Source: Bugula neritina (lineage: Eukaryota; Bryozoa; Gymnolaemata; Cheilostomatida; Bugulidae). From it: DNA of 64,000 nt. The stretch spans positions 6,005,241 through 6,069,240 of the forward strand of contig OZ037768.1 of assembly GCA_964035545.1 (NCBI GenBank), read 5' to 3'. Both the position numbers and the translations under genes were made by a program. Below the pieces are notes generated by a model that was not told where the DNA came from, searched no databases, and worked only from the letters and a program-made list of their open reading frames with translations. This document shows positions 49,101 to 60,000 of this stretch, piece by piece; the first letter of the stretch is position 1, and every line of letters begins with the position of its first letter.

Positions 49101-52099
49101 AGAGTAATTCTTTCTGAAAATATTGAGTAACGGTATAACCATGTAGATACAATGTAACATGATTGGTGTAACACGTTGATACTAACAAAATTGCCAACAT
49201 TAAAAATATAATAACAATACATATAACAAAGAAATATTTTCACAATCAATTCAACATTTCCATGTGATGAATGGGTATATGTTGATGAATATAAACCATT
49301 TCTGATACACAAAAGTGAGCATATTTACAAAAATTTACTTTATATCAGGCTGGGAATCACTAGGAATAAAATGATGGAAATCTGGTAGTTTGACTTTAGG
49401 CTTCACATATGGTCTGTTGGGCTTCAATTCTTCAAACAGCTGCTGGTCGCTAACGCACTGGTATAAAATCTCACGCAAGAGGCGAAAACTCTGCGCTCGT
49501 GAAAATGAAAGCTCAAGGGGTATCCTAAAACGGCCTATGTAATCAGATTTCACACTCATTTCAATTTCGTGTCTTTCTAAAAATAAATAATAATAGAAAT
49601 TAAAACATCGGCATAGATTAAATGTCGTGCATTCATCGACTTTTAGTTTATTAAATAAATAGGAACTATAAAACATTTGAATGAAGCTAGACTGTAAAAG
49701 CAAATCAATAAAAATTAATGGATTTATCAAAGTAATATATATATATTATTGGGTGTTCCTAGTGCTGACAAGAAAATATAGTATTTATGAGATTATTAGC
49801 AACAAGTTGATGCTGCTTTGTATTCTCAAAGCTTAACCCAGTGTTATGCGCCTGCAGTCTCATACCTTTTGGGTTTAGGATAACTTCTTGCAGATGGTCT
49901 TGCATTTCAATTGCTACGCATGACAGACTTTCAATTTTGGCACACGAGTTTATTTTTAAAGAGCTTGAATTATATGTGTTTGTCACAACCACTTTCAAAT
50001 TTTGAGACTGATCAACTTCTCCGCTTAGATGCAAAACAGCGTCGCTTTCCAACGCATCATTGACAAATGATACCTTCACACCACTAGCACTTCCTAACAA
50101 CTTTGGTCTGAAACAAATTGTAGAAATATATTATATATCATTTAGAAGTGGCATAAGCTTAGTTTGTGATGATAGTGAATGATAGATAGCACAGGCTAAT
50201 ATGGTAGATCATAGTTAAGGAACTGATTCTGTAAGCAAGATTTCCTGAATTGAATTTACTTTAACTTAAAATAAATTACATGAACACCTCAGATTTCACA
50301 AAACATCTATTAAAAATCATTTTTAAAACTATTTTAATGTTTAGTGCACAAGCACTAGCACTAGGTTTAATGACTCGTCACTAGAAAAATAAATTTAGGA
50401 ATAAGTTCTTGTTATAATGCTTACAAAAAGCAGCTGTAGGTAGATGAGGTATAATGTAGGTTAATATAGGTTGGAAAACTAGTGTAGGTATGTCGCCATA
50501 GCAAAGATTTTACCTAGAAGCAATGTACTCATTCTTTTTTTTACGAAAAATATGTCTTCGTTCTTTCACATGTTCCAACATGCTTGAGTAATCAGAAAAT
50601 CTAAGATCACACACATCACAGGTGTATGGGCAAACCATAGGTGCTGGCTGAAGGCTTTGAGTGTCAAAAACTTCGTTAGGTATTTCTGCAAACTCTTCTG
50701 TGATGTAGTGATTTTCCAACTCTTGTCTTTTACTAAATTCTTTGCCACAGCCTTGAATACTACACAGAAATCTTTTGCTAGATATTTCCTACAAACATCA
50801 CACAACAAATGCTAGTGGCAACATAAACACATATGAAAATTTGTAAATTTTTTCTAACAAGCTTTTATCAATACGTTAGTCAATATGCATAAATGCCTAG
50901 TCCTTTCAATATAATAAAAAATTTATATTATGCTTTTCTATTTTTTTCATAAATACTGAGAACCAAAACAATATTTTTCTGACTAACACATAACATTCTT
51001 TTTTTAGGGAGTAGTGGCGTTCTAGGGGTTAGAGCGTTTGCTTAGTAAACACGAAGTCATGGGTTCAAACCCCAACAAAGGCCATTGGTGATGTTAGGAA
51101 GAGCATCCAGTCATAATTGCTCCTGTGCCTAATCTGAACAAGTCCTTAGCCCAATCTAACAAAAACCCTTTCCATCAGGGGTTTCTCAAAGGGATAGCGA
51201 CTATAAACTTGCGTGAGTTTTTTTTATATAAGATTCTATTTTAATCATCACCCCAAGACAGTTAAAAGCAATTCAAATATTCAATTTAAAACATAAGGTA
51301 AAGCCGCTGGTAGCAAAGTACTACTCCCGCTGCTGCTACTGCTACTACTACTACTACTACTGTTACAGCTACTAGTAGTAGTGGCAGCAGCAGTAACAGC
51401 AGCAATATGCAGCACTAGCAATAACAGAGTTAGGTATAGAATTGCAACTTTTTACGATAAAGCCAATGTTAAGCAAAAATCCAAATTTACAGTGGTGGTA
51501 ACAGAAACAACAGCAGTGAAAATAGTAGTAATTGGTAAAAATTAGTAGTTTTATAGCTGAATAGTAACTTCCAAGACTAGAAACTTACATCATTTTTAGC
51601 CAAGTTTAAGGCAGCATAACGATGGGCCTCAGACTGTTGATGACTAGCACAACCAGAAAACGATGGAAACCCTCGGTTGCACACCCAGCAGACAAAGAAC
51701 TGAGCTGAAGTCATAGTGCTTGGATTAAGGGTGAACATGATCGCCTGGCCATCAAACACATCAATGTAAAGTGGTTTCAATATAACTTGTGACTGCTTAA
51801 AATAGACAAACTTTTTCTTCATTAAGAATTTCATCACATCTTCAAATAGATATCTACAAGTACATAACAAGCTTTTCAATATTTTCATCTCAAGTAATGG
51901 CAATGCATGAGTATTTAGCTACATTTAGAGATGAAGTTAAAATGGCATACTGGTAAGCTGATGAACGAAGAGCTAGATAATTTCGAAACTCTGTCTTCAA
52001 TCCCTTCTTAGAAAAAAATGTGTAGTTGTAAGGGGATACATCAGTTTCAAGCAGAAATCTAGCTGTGAAATTTATCAACTCTGAGTCAAATGTGGCCAT
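40129..52099 (-). CDS. MOV10: MOV10-like RNA helicase, paralogue C
   Basis: Nineteen exons give 1103 residues: 51951..52099, 51589..51853, 50514..50788, 49866..50107, 49339..49576, 48994..49113, 48410..48572, 47597..47742, 47234..47422, 46873..47020, 46472..46627, 46021..46166, 45203..45396, 43581..43789, 42653..42847, 42261..42464, 41556..41644, 40777..40880, 40129..40208. Zinc fingers are VCWVC and CDVCD types with C-x2-C-x12-H-x5-H spacing, and a middle C-x4-C-x12-H finger with Glu at the fourth position. Walker A is at 629-636 and DEAG at 762-765. Several motifs differ from A and B: ACASQN for ACAPQN, DEAGQ for [13 protein letters not shown] for GDPKQLGP and [11 protein letters not shown]. 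An acceptor-like TTTTTGTAG lies five bases before the ATG, so a 5' UTR exon may exist upstream. Intron 10 has a weak GTTCTT donor. The last two exons were chosen by phase and are the least certain. Confidence 0.92.
41184..41397 (+). mobile_element. tRNA-derived SINE, copy 1
   Basis: The head resembles a tRNA gene, with an A box (TGGTCTAGGGG, 41195-41205) and a B box-like GGGTTCCAGC (41238-41247). A central region with GATGTTAGGAAG and GCATCCA follows, and the element ends in a T run. An exact 11-base target duplication, TCTAAAGTTTA, flanks it (41173-41183 and 41398-41408), which shows retroposition. It lies antisense in intron 17 of helicase C. Confidence 0.88.
43641..43806. other. Tract nearly identical to helicase B 28190-28354
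   Basis: About 165 bases covering most of exon 14 of helicase C, plus some 20 bases of the preceding intron, differ from the same part of helicase B at only about four positions. The remainder of the exon differs at roughly a quarter of positions. This is the footprint expected of gene conversion between paralogues. Confidence 0.75.
45447..45745. repeat. (CCATA)n pentanucleotide satellite, helicase C intron 12
   Basis: About 300 bases built on CCATA/TACCA. The left part is three copies of a higher-order unit of about 31 bases containing CATAAGGTATCATACCGTAC; the right part is nearly pure pentamer. Both strands are open in several frames (Tyr-His-Thr-Ile-Pro or Met-Val-Trp-Tyr-Gly repeats), but only because of the repeat. 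Confidence 0.95.
51007..51226 (+). mobile_element. tRNA-derived SINE, copy 2
   Basis: Same family as the copy at 41184, about 80% alike by eye. It has the A-box region TTCTAGGGGTTAGAGCG, a better B box (GGGTTCAAACC), the shared body GATGTTAGGAAGAGCATCCA and the end CTATAAACTTGCGTGAG followed by T residues. Flanks show only a weak match (ATTCTTTTTTTA against ATTCTATTTTAA), so the target duplication is old or imperfect. It lies antisense in intron 2 of helicase C. Confidence 0.85.
51329..51405. repeat. Imperfect CTG/CTA triplet tract with self-complementary halves
   Basis: The left half is CTGCTACTACTACT-type triplets and the right half is AGTAGTAGTGGCAGCAGCAG-type. The two halves are roughly reverse complements around TGTTACAGCTACTAG and could form a hairpin. 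It lies in helicase C intron 2, 100 bases from the SINE copy. Confidence 0.85.
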
Positions 52100-53699
52100 T
52101 GCCCCTACAAAAATACAAAAAATCAAGTAAAAATTATATATAATGAAGCAGGAACAAAAGAGCATTTATTTTTAGCATTTATTACAACTATAAGAAACAT
52201 TGTCTGGTTTTACACTAAATTTATACTTGTAATTACTAATTGTTATCATTATGATTATTATAATTCGAATGAAAGTAATGATGAATGGAATATTAATAGT
52301 GATGTTGTTGAAAATAGGAATAAGTTGATATGACTAAACCAACTGACACAGTTTTAGTAATTACTAAATAGCAGAGTTTGAGGATATCATAATTATTATA
52401 TTAGGTAAACAAATGCGAATGTGTATTATAACAATTAATGCAAAGAATATATATTTTAATACAATTAAAATGAGAATAGTCATTTAATATTAATAATAAG
52501 TATAACCTTACTGGTTTATTTTATGATGATCTACAGTCAAAATGAGAATAGTTATTTGTTTAACTAGTACGAGTTGAATCAGCAAAAAATTATGCTTGGT
52601 TTTACTTAGTTGACACAAATTAAATGTATAACATACTGATACTAATACTCAATAGTGGTACTTCTTAGAGTTAGATTGGTTGCTGTTGAGCGCTTACTAA
52701 TTAACAGTATCAATATGAATATACAGCACTATGCCAAGCAAAAAATAGGCGAGTTAAAATACGTTAAAAACCTCTAAGGTTTGTTCACTGACTCTCTTGA
52801 CACCAACCACTAAGTCTAGTGAGTAATCTGTAACGACTATTGGCTATAATTGCTTTCTATATAATATATATTTCAAAAAAGCTTCGTAGCGTGAATAGCA
52901 GTAATCATTTTTAAAATACTCTTAAAACTGCAAAGTCAATTTAAATTTTTTAAAAAAAATGCAAAGTCAATTACTAAGTTAACATTTTTACTGAATCTAT
53001 TTTTTATCTACTGAAAGTGAATCTCAATATGAAAATTGAGTTGTAATAAAATAATATACAGCACGCTGTACTAAAAAAAACCGCGTGAGGTCTATATTGA
53101 GCCTATTAAATTAGCGCGGCTTTAGTTCAGGTTCTGACACGTTACTGGTATTTTCGCGAAACCCATGACACTTTCACATCTTATTACCTGCAGCGTAACC
53201 TCTCCCACCTCGACTTTGAATAGCTCGGTTTGTCAGTCTAGGATCGGCGTTTACTTTATTTAACATTTCTCACATACTGGGCCTGGCAGAGTCAGAGTGT
53301 TATTCACTTTAGCAAAAATCTACCAATCGCTCTTGGTTTGTGATTACTTTTGTGTCACAATAAAGATTGTTGGCTTACGTAAAAAAACGTTTACCATTAG
53401 TGGTTCTGACTGAAAACTTCAACATAAGTGAGGCTATTATAGGCTTCTGTTATCTGTAAAATAAGTGCTTGGACTTATTCAACTAAAACTATTACTGTAT
53501 TAGTATTAGTATTAATATTATCAGTATCATCATCATTATGTAACTTGTCGTACATACTTGTGCTAGTATAACTATATAGGCATTGTTTTTAAACTGCTGT
53601 ACTTCAAAGTTCATGAATACTGAATATTGTAAATGGTTATAATCTTTATATTATCTTCAGGGATTTAAAAAGAGAACAAAACTGATATCCAACAGCTGT
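52100..53699. promoter_or_regulatory. Shared upstream region of helicase C (-) and SENP8 (+)
   Basis: The two genes are divergent, with start codons 1.6 kb apart. The stretch at about 53070-53260 is less AT-rich and has several CpG-containing motifs (CCGCGTG, AGCGCGGC, TTCGCGAAA), which marks the best promoter candidate. An acceptor-like TTATCTTCAG at 53651-53660 suggests that SENP8 has a 5' UTR exon upstream, and helicase C has a matching acceptor just before its ATG. The rest is AT-rich with nothing recognised. Confidence 0.45.
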
Positions 53700-56600
53700 A
53701 TGGCTAGCCAGACATTGCTCAGCTATGGTGATAGCCTTTTGAAAAAAGATGATCTTGTTATACTGGAATCTAATGGTTGGCTGAATGATAGGCTTCTCAA
53801 CTTTGCTTTCGAGTGAGTTTTGTGTAGGAATTATAATTTAGAAATTGAATTTATGTGTTCAAGTGTAATTCTTCAAGTTAACATGATATTAATGCTATCA
53901 ACTCAATACTGTTGCTTCAGATACATGATGAACACAGTTGTTACCAAGGCTGAAAGACAAGATATTCTTATCTGCTGTGCAGAAGTGGTTCAGCTGATTA
54001 AATCATGCCAGAGTATGTAAATGTATACAATATTTATTTTCAGTAAGTTGTAACTCAGGCCACAGAAAAATCTTTGCTCAATATAAAATCTGCTTGTCTA
54101 GTCCATTTGAATAAGAAAAAACTGTTTTAGGTATCTATTCAAAAAGGAATTTTAAATTTTGTAAAATATTTTATAATTAATTAGTGGATTCATAGCTTCT
54201 CTATAGTATATTGGAAAAAAAAGAGAAAACGTAAACATAGTAAGTGATTTTTGTTGTTTTTACAAATTGAACAGGTGTTGAAAATACTTGTAGTCAACAA
54301 ACCAGCATTGTCTCTTTGATCCTAAAATTTGTCAAATGTAGGTTTAAATTGAAGTCAATATGACACAGCAAATTCAATCGCAATGTTGATACTCCACCTT
54401 ACCAATGTTCATGCATGATTATTTATTTTTAAATTGCTTTTTAAGTAAAGCTTTTGAAATGAAGTAATAGTGCCACATTTTACACCTTTATAGCAATAAT
54501 TTTGGCTACTGACATTTATGAGGCATCGTGATTCATGGGTAGAAAAATTCTATTTTCCTGACTGCAGGCTGACAAAATAAATGCAAACTTGTACTTTGAT
54601 TGAGATTTACTTATAGTAGACTTCTTTTACACAAAGCTTGGAAAAGAGTACTTTACTTCTTCAAGCAAGCTTGTTTCCTTATAAAATATATGACTACCAC
54701 TCCTCTCCATCTAGCAATGCTGTAACCAGACTCGCTGATACACAGTTCCTTAATTAAACCCGGTAAACTGCTAGATTGAGTGTTGGCAGCTGTGAAACAA
54801 ATTGTGGTTTGATGTAGTGACTTCTTACTTGCAGAAAATATGAAAATGCCCACCTACTGCTAGGCACCAGTTATTGGCCGATAAGTTTGCTGTAAAATGA
54901 AATACAACAAGTGTGTTTTAAAATTGAAACTCCTACTAAAATTTCGAAATAAAATATTGAAAATAGAATTATGAAAGTATGTATCTACATGTTTTAAAGA
55001 CTACAAAGTGTTGCTAGCTATGCTACAGTTCATGCTGTATTTCTTTAGGCACTTGCAATTGACTGCAATTGTTGTATAAACTGTTTTGGCATAACAATGA
55101 ATGAATTTTGATTTCAATAACTTTTACATTTTTCTGTGCAATGTCAGGTTTTAAAAGCTTTAAAATTGACTGCTTTTACTAATAAGTATTGGTAGCCAAT
55201 ACCAAAACTTGACTGAAACTAATGCATGTGAACTGCAAGGGAACAAAAAGACAGGCACCTAAAGGTAGAAAAATTATCAGTGAAGTACCATACAGCTAAG
55301 GAAGTTATCTATACCATGTATCTTTTTACAGGCGTGTATGAAATGAGCATCATCTTAAGTGACCTGCATCTACCAGAGAAAGAGTACATCTTTTTACCAG
55401 TGAATAATAACAACTCATTAGAATTGGCTGGTGGTGACCATTGGTAATGTTGGACTAATTTCATAGCTGTGTATAGCTGTATAGATTTTTCACAAAAAAT
55501 GAAATAGCTTTTTAAAATAATTTATTTTTAGTTAATGTTTATATAAGGGGAAATACCATGATTGTGTGTAAAGAATTCAATGATTGATATTTTCATAAGC
55601 ATTAAAAATGTATACTAGTTGCAGCAGTTCCTTCGATGCTGTACTGACTTGATGACTTTGTAAGGTTTTTGTACTCTACTATTGTTACTGCTTGAAAATT
55701 ACAATTGTCTGTGATTCATTTATTACGCATCTTACCTTTGGCACTAGTATCTTGTTAACATACTTTTGTGTTACAGGAGTTTGATGCTTTATCACAGAAC
55801 ACCAAACAGATTCTATCATTTTGATAGTCTAGACCATTCGAATCATCACACAGCGCTGCATTTATCTAGTCAACTGTCTCTTCTGTTTGGTGGTAAGTTT
55901 CATACCTTAGGCTAGAGTTTTGGCGAGGTTTCAATTTTCATCTATTTATTTACACCTGTTCTCTCGTTTGGAAACCAAGACAAAGTTTATAGTAAAAACT
56001 TTGTTATTGAAAGAATTTTCAATTTAATTTGCTTTTTCTTTTCAATCTGAAATCTTTTCAATGAATGGTAGAATGCCATTTTGCTTCCATGAGAGACTAA
56101 ATGATTTCACAGTGATTTGGAGTTATCAGTCCTTGTAACTTCTAATAGCTGTTGCTGTTTCTCCTTCAACAAACCTTGTACAACTAGACTTCTTTCTCAC
56201 ATTTTTAAAGAATATTTGCTATTATAAAATACCTGCGTTTGCTGTTGGTTAAATGAGGGTCAGTCAAAATTTAGTGTTGAAGTAGCTACGAGGGTGGACA
56301 ACTTCTACTTTGGCTGTCATGAACTATAACATATTTTTTTCTTGAGCTATCAATTTGATTATATATGCTGATGTACAATGCCTGTTTTGCATTTTAGTTG
56401 AAAACGTACTCATCAAGGCTCAATCTCCGAAGCAACAAAATGGTAAATTTAGAAGATATATTATACTTCTTGGATAAATAATTGACACTTTGATTCGCGC
56501 TCAACTGAACATTCAAATATAATATAATATTTACTGATTTTTTATTTTCAGGATATTTCACCACACTCGTGGAGTGTAACTTCATTTGAGGCTTTGTAAT

Positions 56601-56778
56601 TGCAGGTTATGACTGTGGAATGTATGTGATAGAAATGGTTGAAGTCATTTTAAAGGATATCTTATGCAACCAGACAATAAATTTGTCCACCGTTTCAGGG
56701 ATAACAGACAGCCAAGTATCTGCATCTAGAAAGTCTTGGTCTGTTATTATCAAAGCTTTAGCCAATAGCCAGGACTAG
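53700..56778 (+). CDS. SENP8: SENP8/NEDP1 (DEN1), NEDD8-specific Ulp1-family cysteine protease
   Basis: Six exons: 53700..53812, 53921..54012, 55332..55443, 55777..55892, 56398..56442, 56606..56778, giving 216 residues (human SENP8 has about 212). SENP8 matures the NEDD8 precursor and removes NEDD8 from substrates. The N-terminus reads LLSYGDSLLKKDDL, then NGWLNDRLLNFAFEYM, the substrate-binding entry of Ulp1 proteases. The catalytic triad is His105 (GGDHWS), Asp122 (YHFDS) and Cys163 (YDCGMYV), with the oxyanion glutamine in KQQNG just before it; Cys163 is also the catalytic cysteine number in the human enzyme. The 45-base exon 5 is too short to show as an open frame. It was found because the joined protein lacked the segment before YDCG, and its phases fit exactly. 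The gene diverges from helicase C and converges on the coiled-coil gene. Confidence 0.94.
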
Positions 56779-56882
56779 TGGTAACTCACTATTTATAAGA
56801 CTGCTTCCACACTTAATTTATATATTCGTTTAACGATGTTATATATGGCATACGTCATGTACAGCAGATTTTTATATTGAAT

Positions 56883-56888
56883 TTTATT
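56883..56888 (-). other. Putative poly(A) signal of the coiled-coil gene
   Basis: Minus-strand AATAAA (TTTATT on plus), 122-127 bases beyond the stop at 57010. It lies inside the expected SENP8 3' UTR. Confidence 0.5.
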
Positions 56889-56932
56889 TCTATGCATTAT
56901 ATATATTTCTTGAAAGAAATAGTTTAGGTTTG

Positions 56933-56938
56933 AATAAA
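56933..56938 (+). other. Putative poly(A) signal of SENP8
   Basis: Plus-strand AATAAA 155 bases after the SENP8 stop codon and only 72 bases before the stop codon of the opposing gene. Confidence 0.6.
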
Positions 56939-57009
56939 CCATGTCAGTTATAACTTCATATTCCATAGGAAGCACAGTATTTCTTATAATAAGTTATGAG
57001 AAAAGAAAG

Positions 57010-60000
57010 TTAATTAACCCGTCCTAGACTGTGGTGTATTCCATACCTTCGTTTACTTTTGGTTGGGGCTAGTGATACTCGTACCGATGGCTTAGGTGGT
57101 AATGTTTGCCTATTAACTGTTTGCTTAAAGATTTCATCTTCGTCATCACTCAGAACATCCATGATTGGCGCTGGAATCTGTTTCCGTGGTACAATACTAG
57201 GCTGCTGAAACGATTTTGGCAGTTTGCCAAGAGGTAGTTTACGTTGGAGCCCTTTATTCATTGTTACTTTGTGAGTTGGAGCCAGAGGGTGTGTCTCAAT
57301 TGGTGGTTTGGGAGCCCTCTGCTTTATTTGTACCGGTTTTACAGTTTTCTTGGAATGTAGGGTGTTCCTGACTACTGGTTTTGCTAATTTTGGCTTCGTG
57401 ACTATCGGTCTGCTTTCTAAAGATTCTGGACTTGACTTTGACGGACTACTAATTTGTTGTGGAGATTTCTTTGGTCGAAATCTGTTGTGTAAAATTGGTA
57501 GCTTAGAAACAAATGGCTTGACTGGTTTGGGTGAGTGCTGAGTTTCTGTAAGTGTTACTCTTGGCCTATGTTTATAACCAGTAGATCCATTCTTGACTTT
57601 TTCTTTCTTCTTGTTTGCCTCATCATCACTATCCAGTGAGTTACCTGTGCCACTGTCGATACTGATGTCTCCATCGCTTAATTCCAAGTTTGGAGTAAAT
57701 ACACCTTCCTGATGTTCTAGAGGTAATATAGGCATGAGTGAGTTCCTTGTTGGCTTCTTAGTTCTAGGTGTGGTGTGTACCGACAAAGATTCTATAAAAT
57801 TGTTATCCAGTGCCTGTAAAGTTTCGTAGTCTGTTCCCCATTTTCGTTCTAGTGGCTTTGGTCGGTGAACAAAATCACTTGGCTTTTGTTGTTTGTAAAT
57901 GGTTTTCTGGGGTAGAAGCTTGGCTCCTGGCACCATCTTGAGGATGTAGCGATTTTCAGGTGGTTCACGGGGCTTACTCTTTTTCAAGATGTAAACAGTC
58001 TTCGCTACAAACACAGCAAAAAGAAATTTATTAAAATGCAACTATTCCTGTATTGCAATGTGTGCAATAGAGCTTGACTAATTCATGCACATGCTCTCCT
58101 TTAACATTCCTATGACCTATCACCATTGTGGTGAAAAATTGATTAAGGCCACATAACGTATATAATGTAGAAACTGTTAAATGAATGTGGTTTAAACTTA
58201 AAATAAAGTTTATTAATTTATCTTCAATGAAAACACACATAGGCTTTAAACAAAGTTTATAGTTATATGGCTATGCTTGGGTTTAAAATTTATATTGTAA
58301 AGTAAATATTCATCTAATTTTAATTTACCCATTATTTAATGCAGAGTATTGTATTGTTCGAAATTTATATCTTATTTTGGATTTATATCTCTCTTGTTTT
58401 GGAATTTGGGTTGGGTATAAGGATTTGAAAATCATAATTTCTAAAACTCAAGCAGTTTTAATAAGAGTTTATTTGATTAGCTTTTTTTGTTAATTTAAAA
58501 TTGCTGAATTGTTATTACCAGAGCATAGATAGTCTGTCATAGTTGAGAGATTAATGTTCGATCACTAGCTTCGTTAGAGCTTAGTTATTTGAAAATGAGA
58601 AGTAATTTTAAAGTGTCGGCAACATAATTTTAAATTCTTTAACATAATTTTTTGACATAGATTGATTCAGTTATTAACACATAAATTGCTGAGAATAATA
58701 TAAAATGGTTGACTACCTTGAGGTTTATGTTGCCGATAGACGTATTCATCAGATGCGGCACTCAGGGGAGAGTATCTACTATCCGAGTTACGCTTTTTTA
58801 GTTTCTTGCTTTGTGGTCTGACAGGTTTGATCTCTTCTGGCTCTGATTCCATGTCCGCCTCATTTCCACTTTTAAACATATTTTTCTCTTGTTCATCAAC
58901 ATGACAATCAACTGTTGTTTTCAAGCCCGACAAGTCTAACTCAAATTTCTTTTTCAGTCGTTCTACTCGTTGGCGATATTCCTTTGCTTCATGCTGATCT
59001 AAAATTCCAGCCGTAGAAGGATGGAATTCAGAAGTAAATGTAGATTGTCTCTTATTTGCAAGTAACTCAGGCTTCTGTTCATCTGTTTGAGGAGGTAGAG
59101 GTGGTGGCGGGGAGTCGATTGAAGTTGCTGATTCTGTTGACTGACTGCTAGCTGCACGTTCCATTTCAGTTGTTAATGCATTTTCTAGATTTCTTTCTAA
59201 CTCCACTTCGTCGTCTGAACTAGCACTCTGCACAGAGTCGTCATCTGCTTCATTCACTTGACTATTGATTGGCATCTTTGTTGAGTATTTGTGTTGTTTG
59301 AGGACATTATCCGCTTGTTTTAATAAATCATCGTCTGCCTCCGACTGATACAACGCCATCCACATTCGACCAATGTTTGCTTTCAGTCTTTGACTTGTCT
59401 GAAGACTGTCCTCTCTATTTTTCTCATCAATTGGTAGCGAAATATCAATATCCTGTATACTAAACTTCACATCATCCTGCAAACGAATTAAGTTGGCTCG
59501 AGTACCCATCTCCACATTATAATCCTGTTTCACTAACTCGAGTTCGTAGCTAGCAGTCTGCAGCTCTCGGTAGACACCTTTCATTGACTCTGCTAGATAT
59601 TGTATTTGTTCATAACACTCTTTATATTGTGGATCATTTCGAGAGAGTTGATCTAATTTGGGGTATTCTGCATTCCGCTCTGCTTTCAATTGCTTGTAAT
59701 ACTCTTTGAGCTCCTTCTCTCTTTCTACGCAATGATCATACCTTTCCTTGACCTCATCAAATCTAAGTATTTGGTTCACCAACATCTTTCTTTCAGTTTG
59801 TTTAGCAGCCCTTGACTCTCTTTTATATTTCATTCTGTTGGTTAATGATTCAATTGATTTTTCATGTACTCTGATGACTTCTAAAAAATCGGTTGCCGTG
59901 CGATAATGCATGATTTCAGCACCTCCTAATCGCCTTGAGCTATTGTACCATATTTTAGACAGTTCAACTATTTTGAATCCCTTCACTAGCATATCGGGAA

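Noticed and set aside
54653-54853. 66-codon minus-strand frame inside SENP8 intron 2
   Set aside because: No splice-consistent partner exons, no domain, and located in an intron of a well-supported gene.
55892-56606. Direct splice of SENP8 exon 4 to the YDCGMY exon
   Set aside because: It keeps frame but deletes the segment before the catalytic cysteine that the family requires; the 45-base exon at 56398-56442 fills it exactly with KQQNG.
57308-57541. 77-codon plus-strand frame
   Set aside because: Antisense to the low-complexity last exon of the coiled-coil gene; no independent support.
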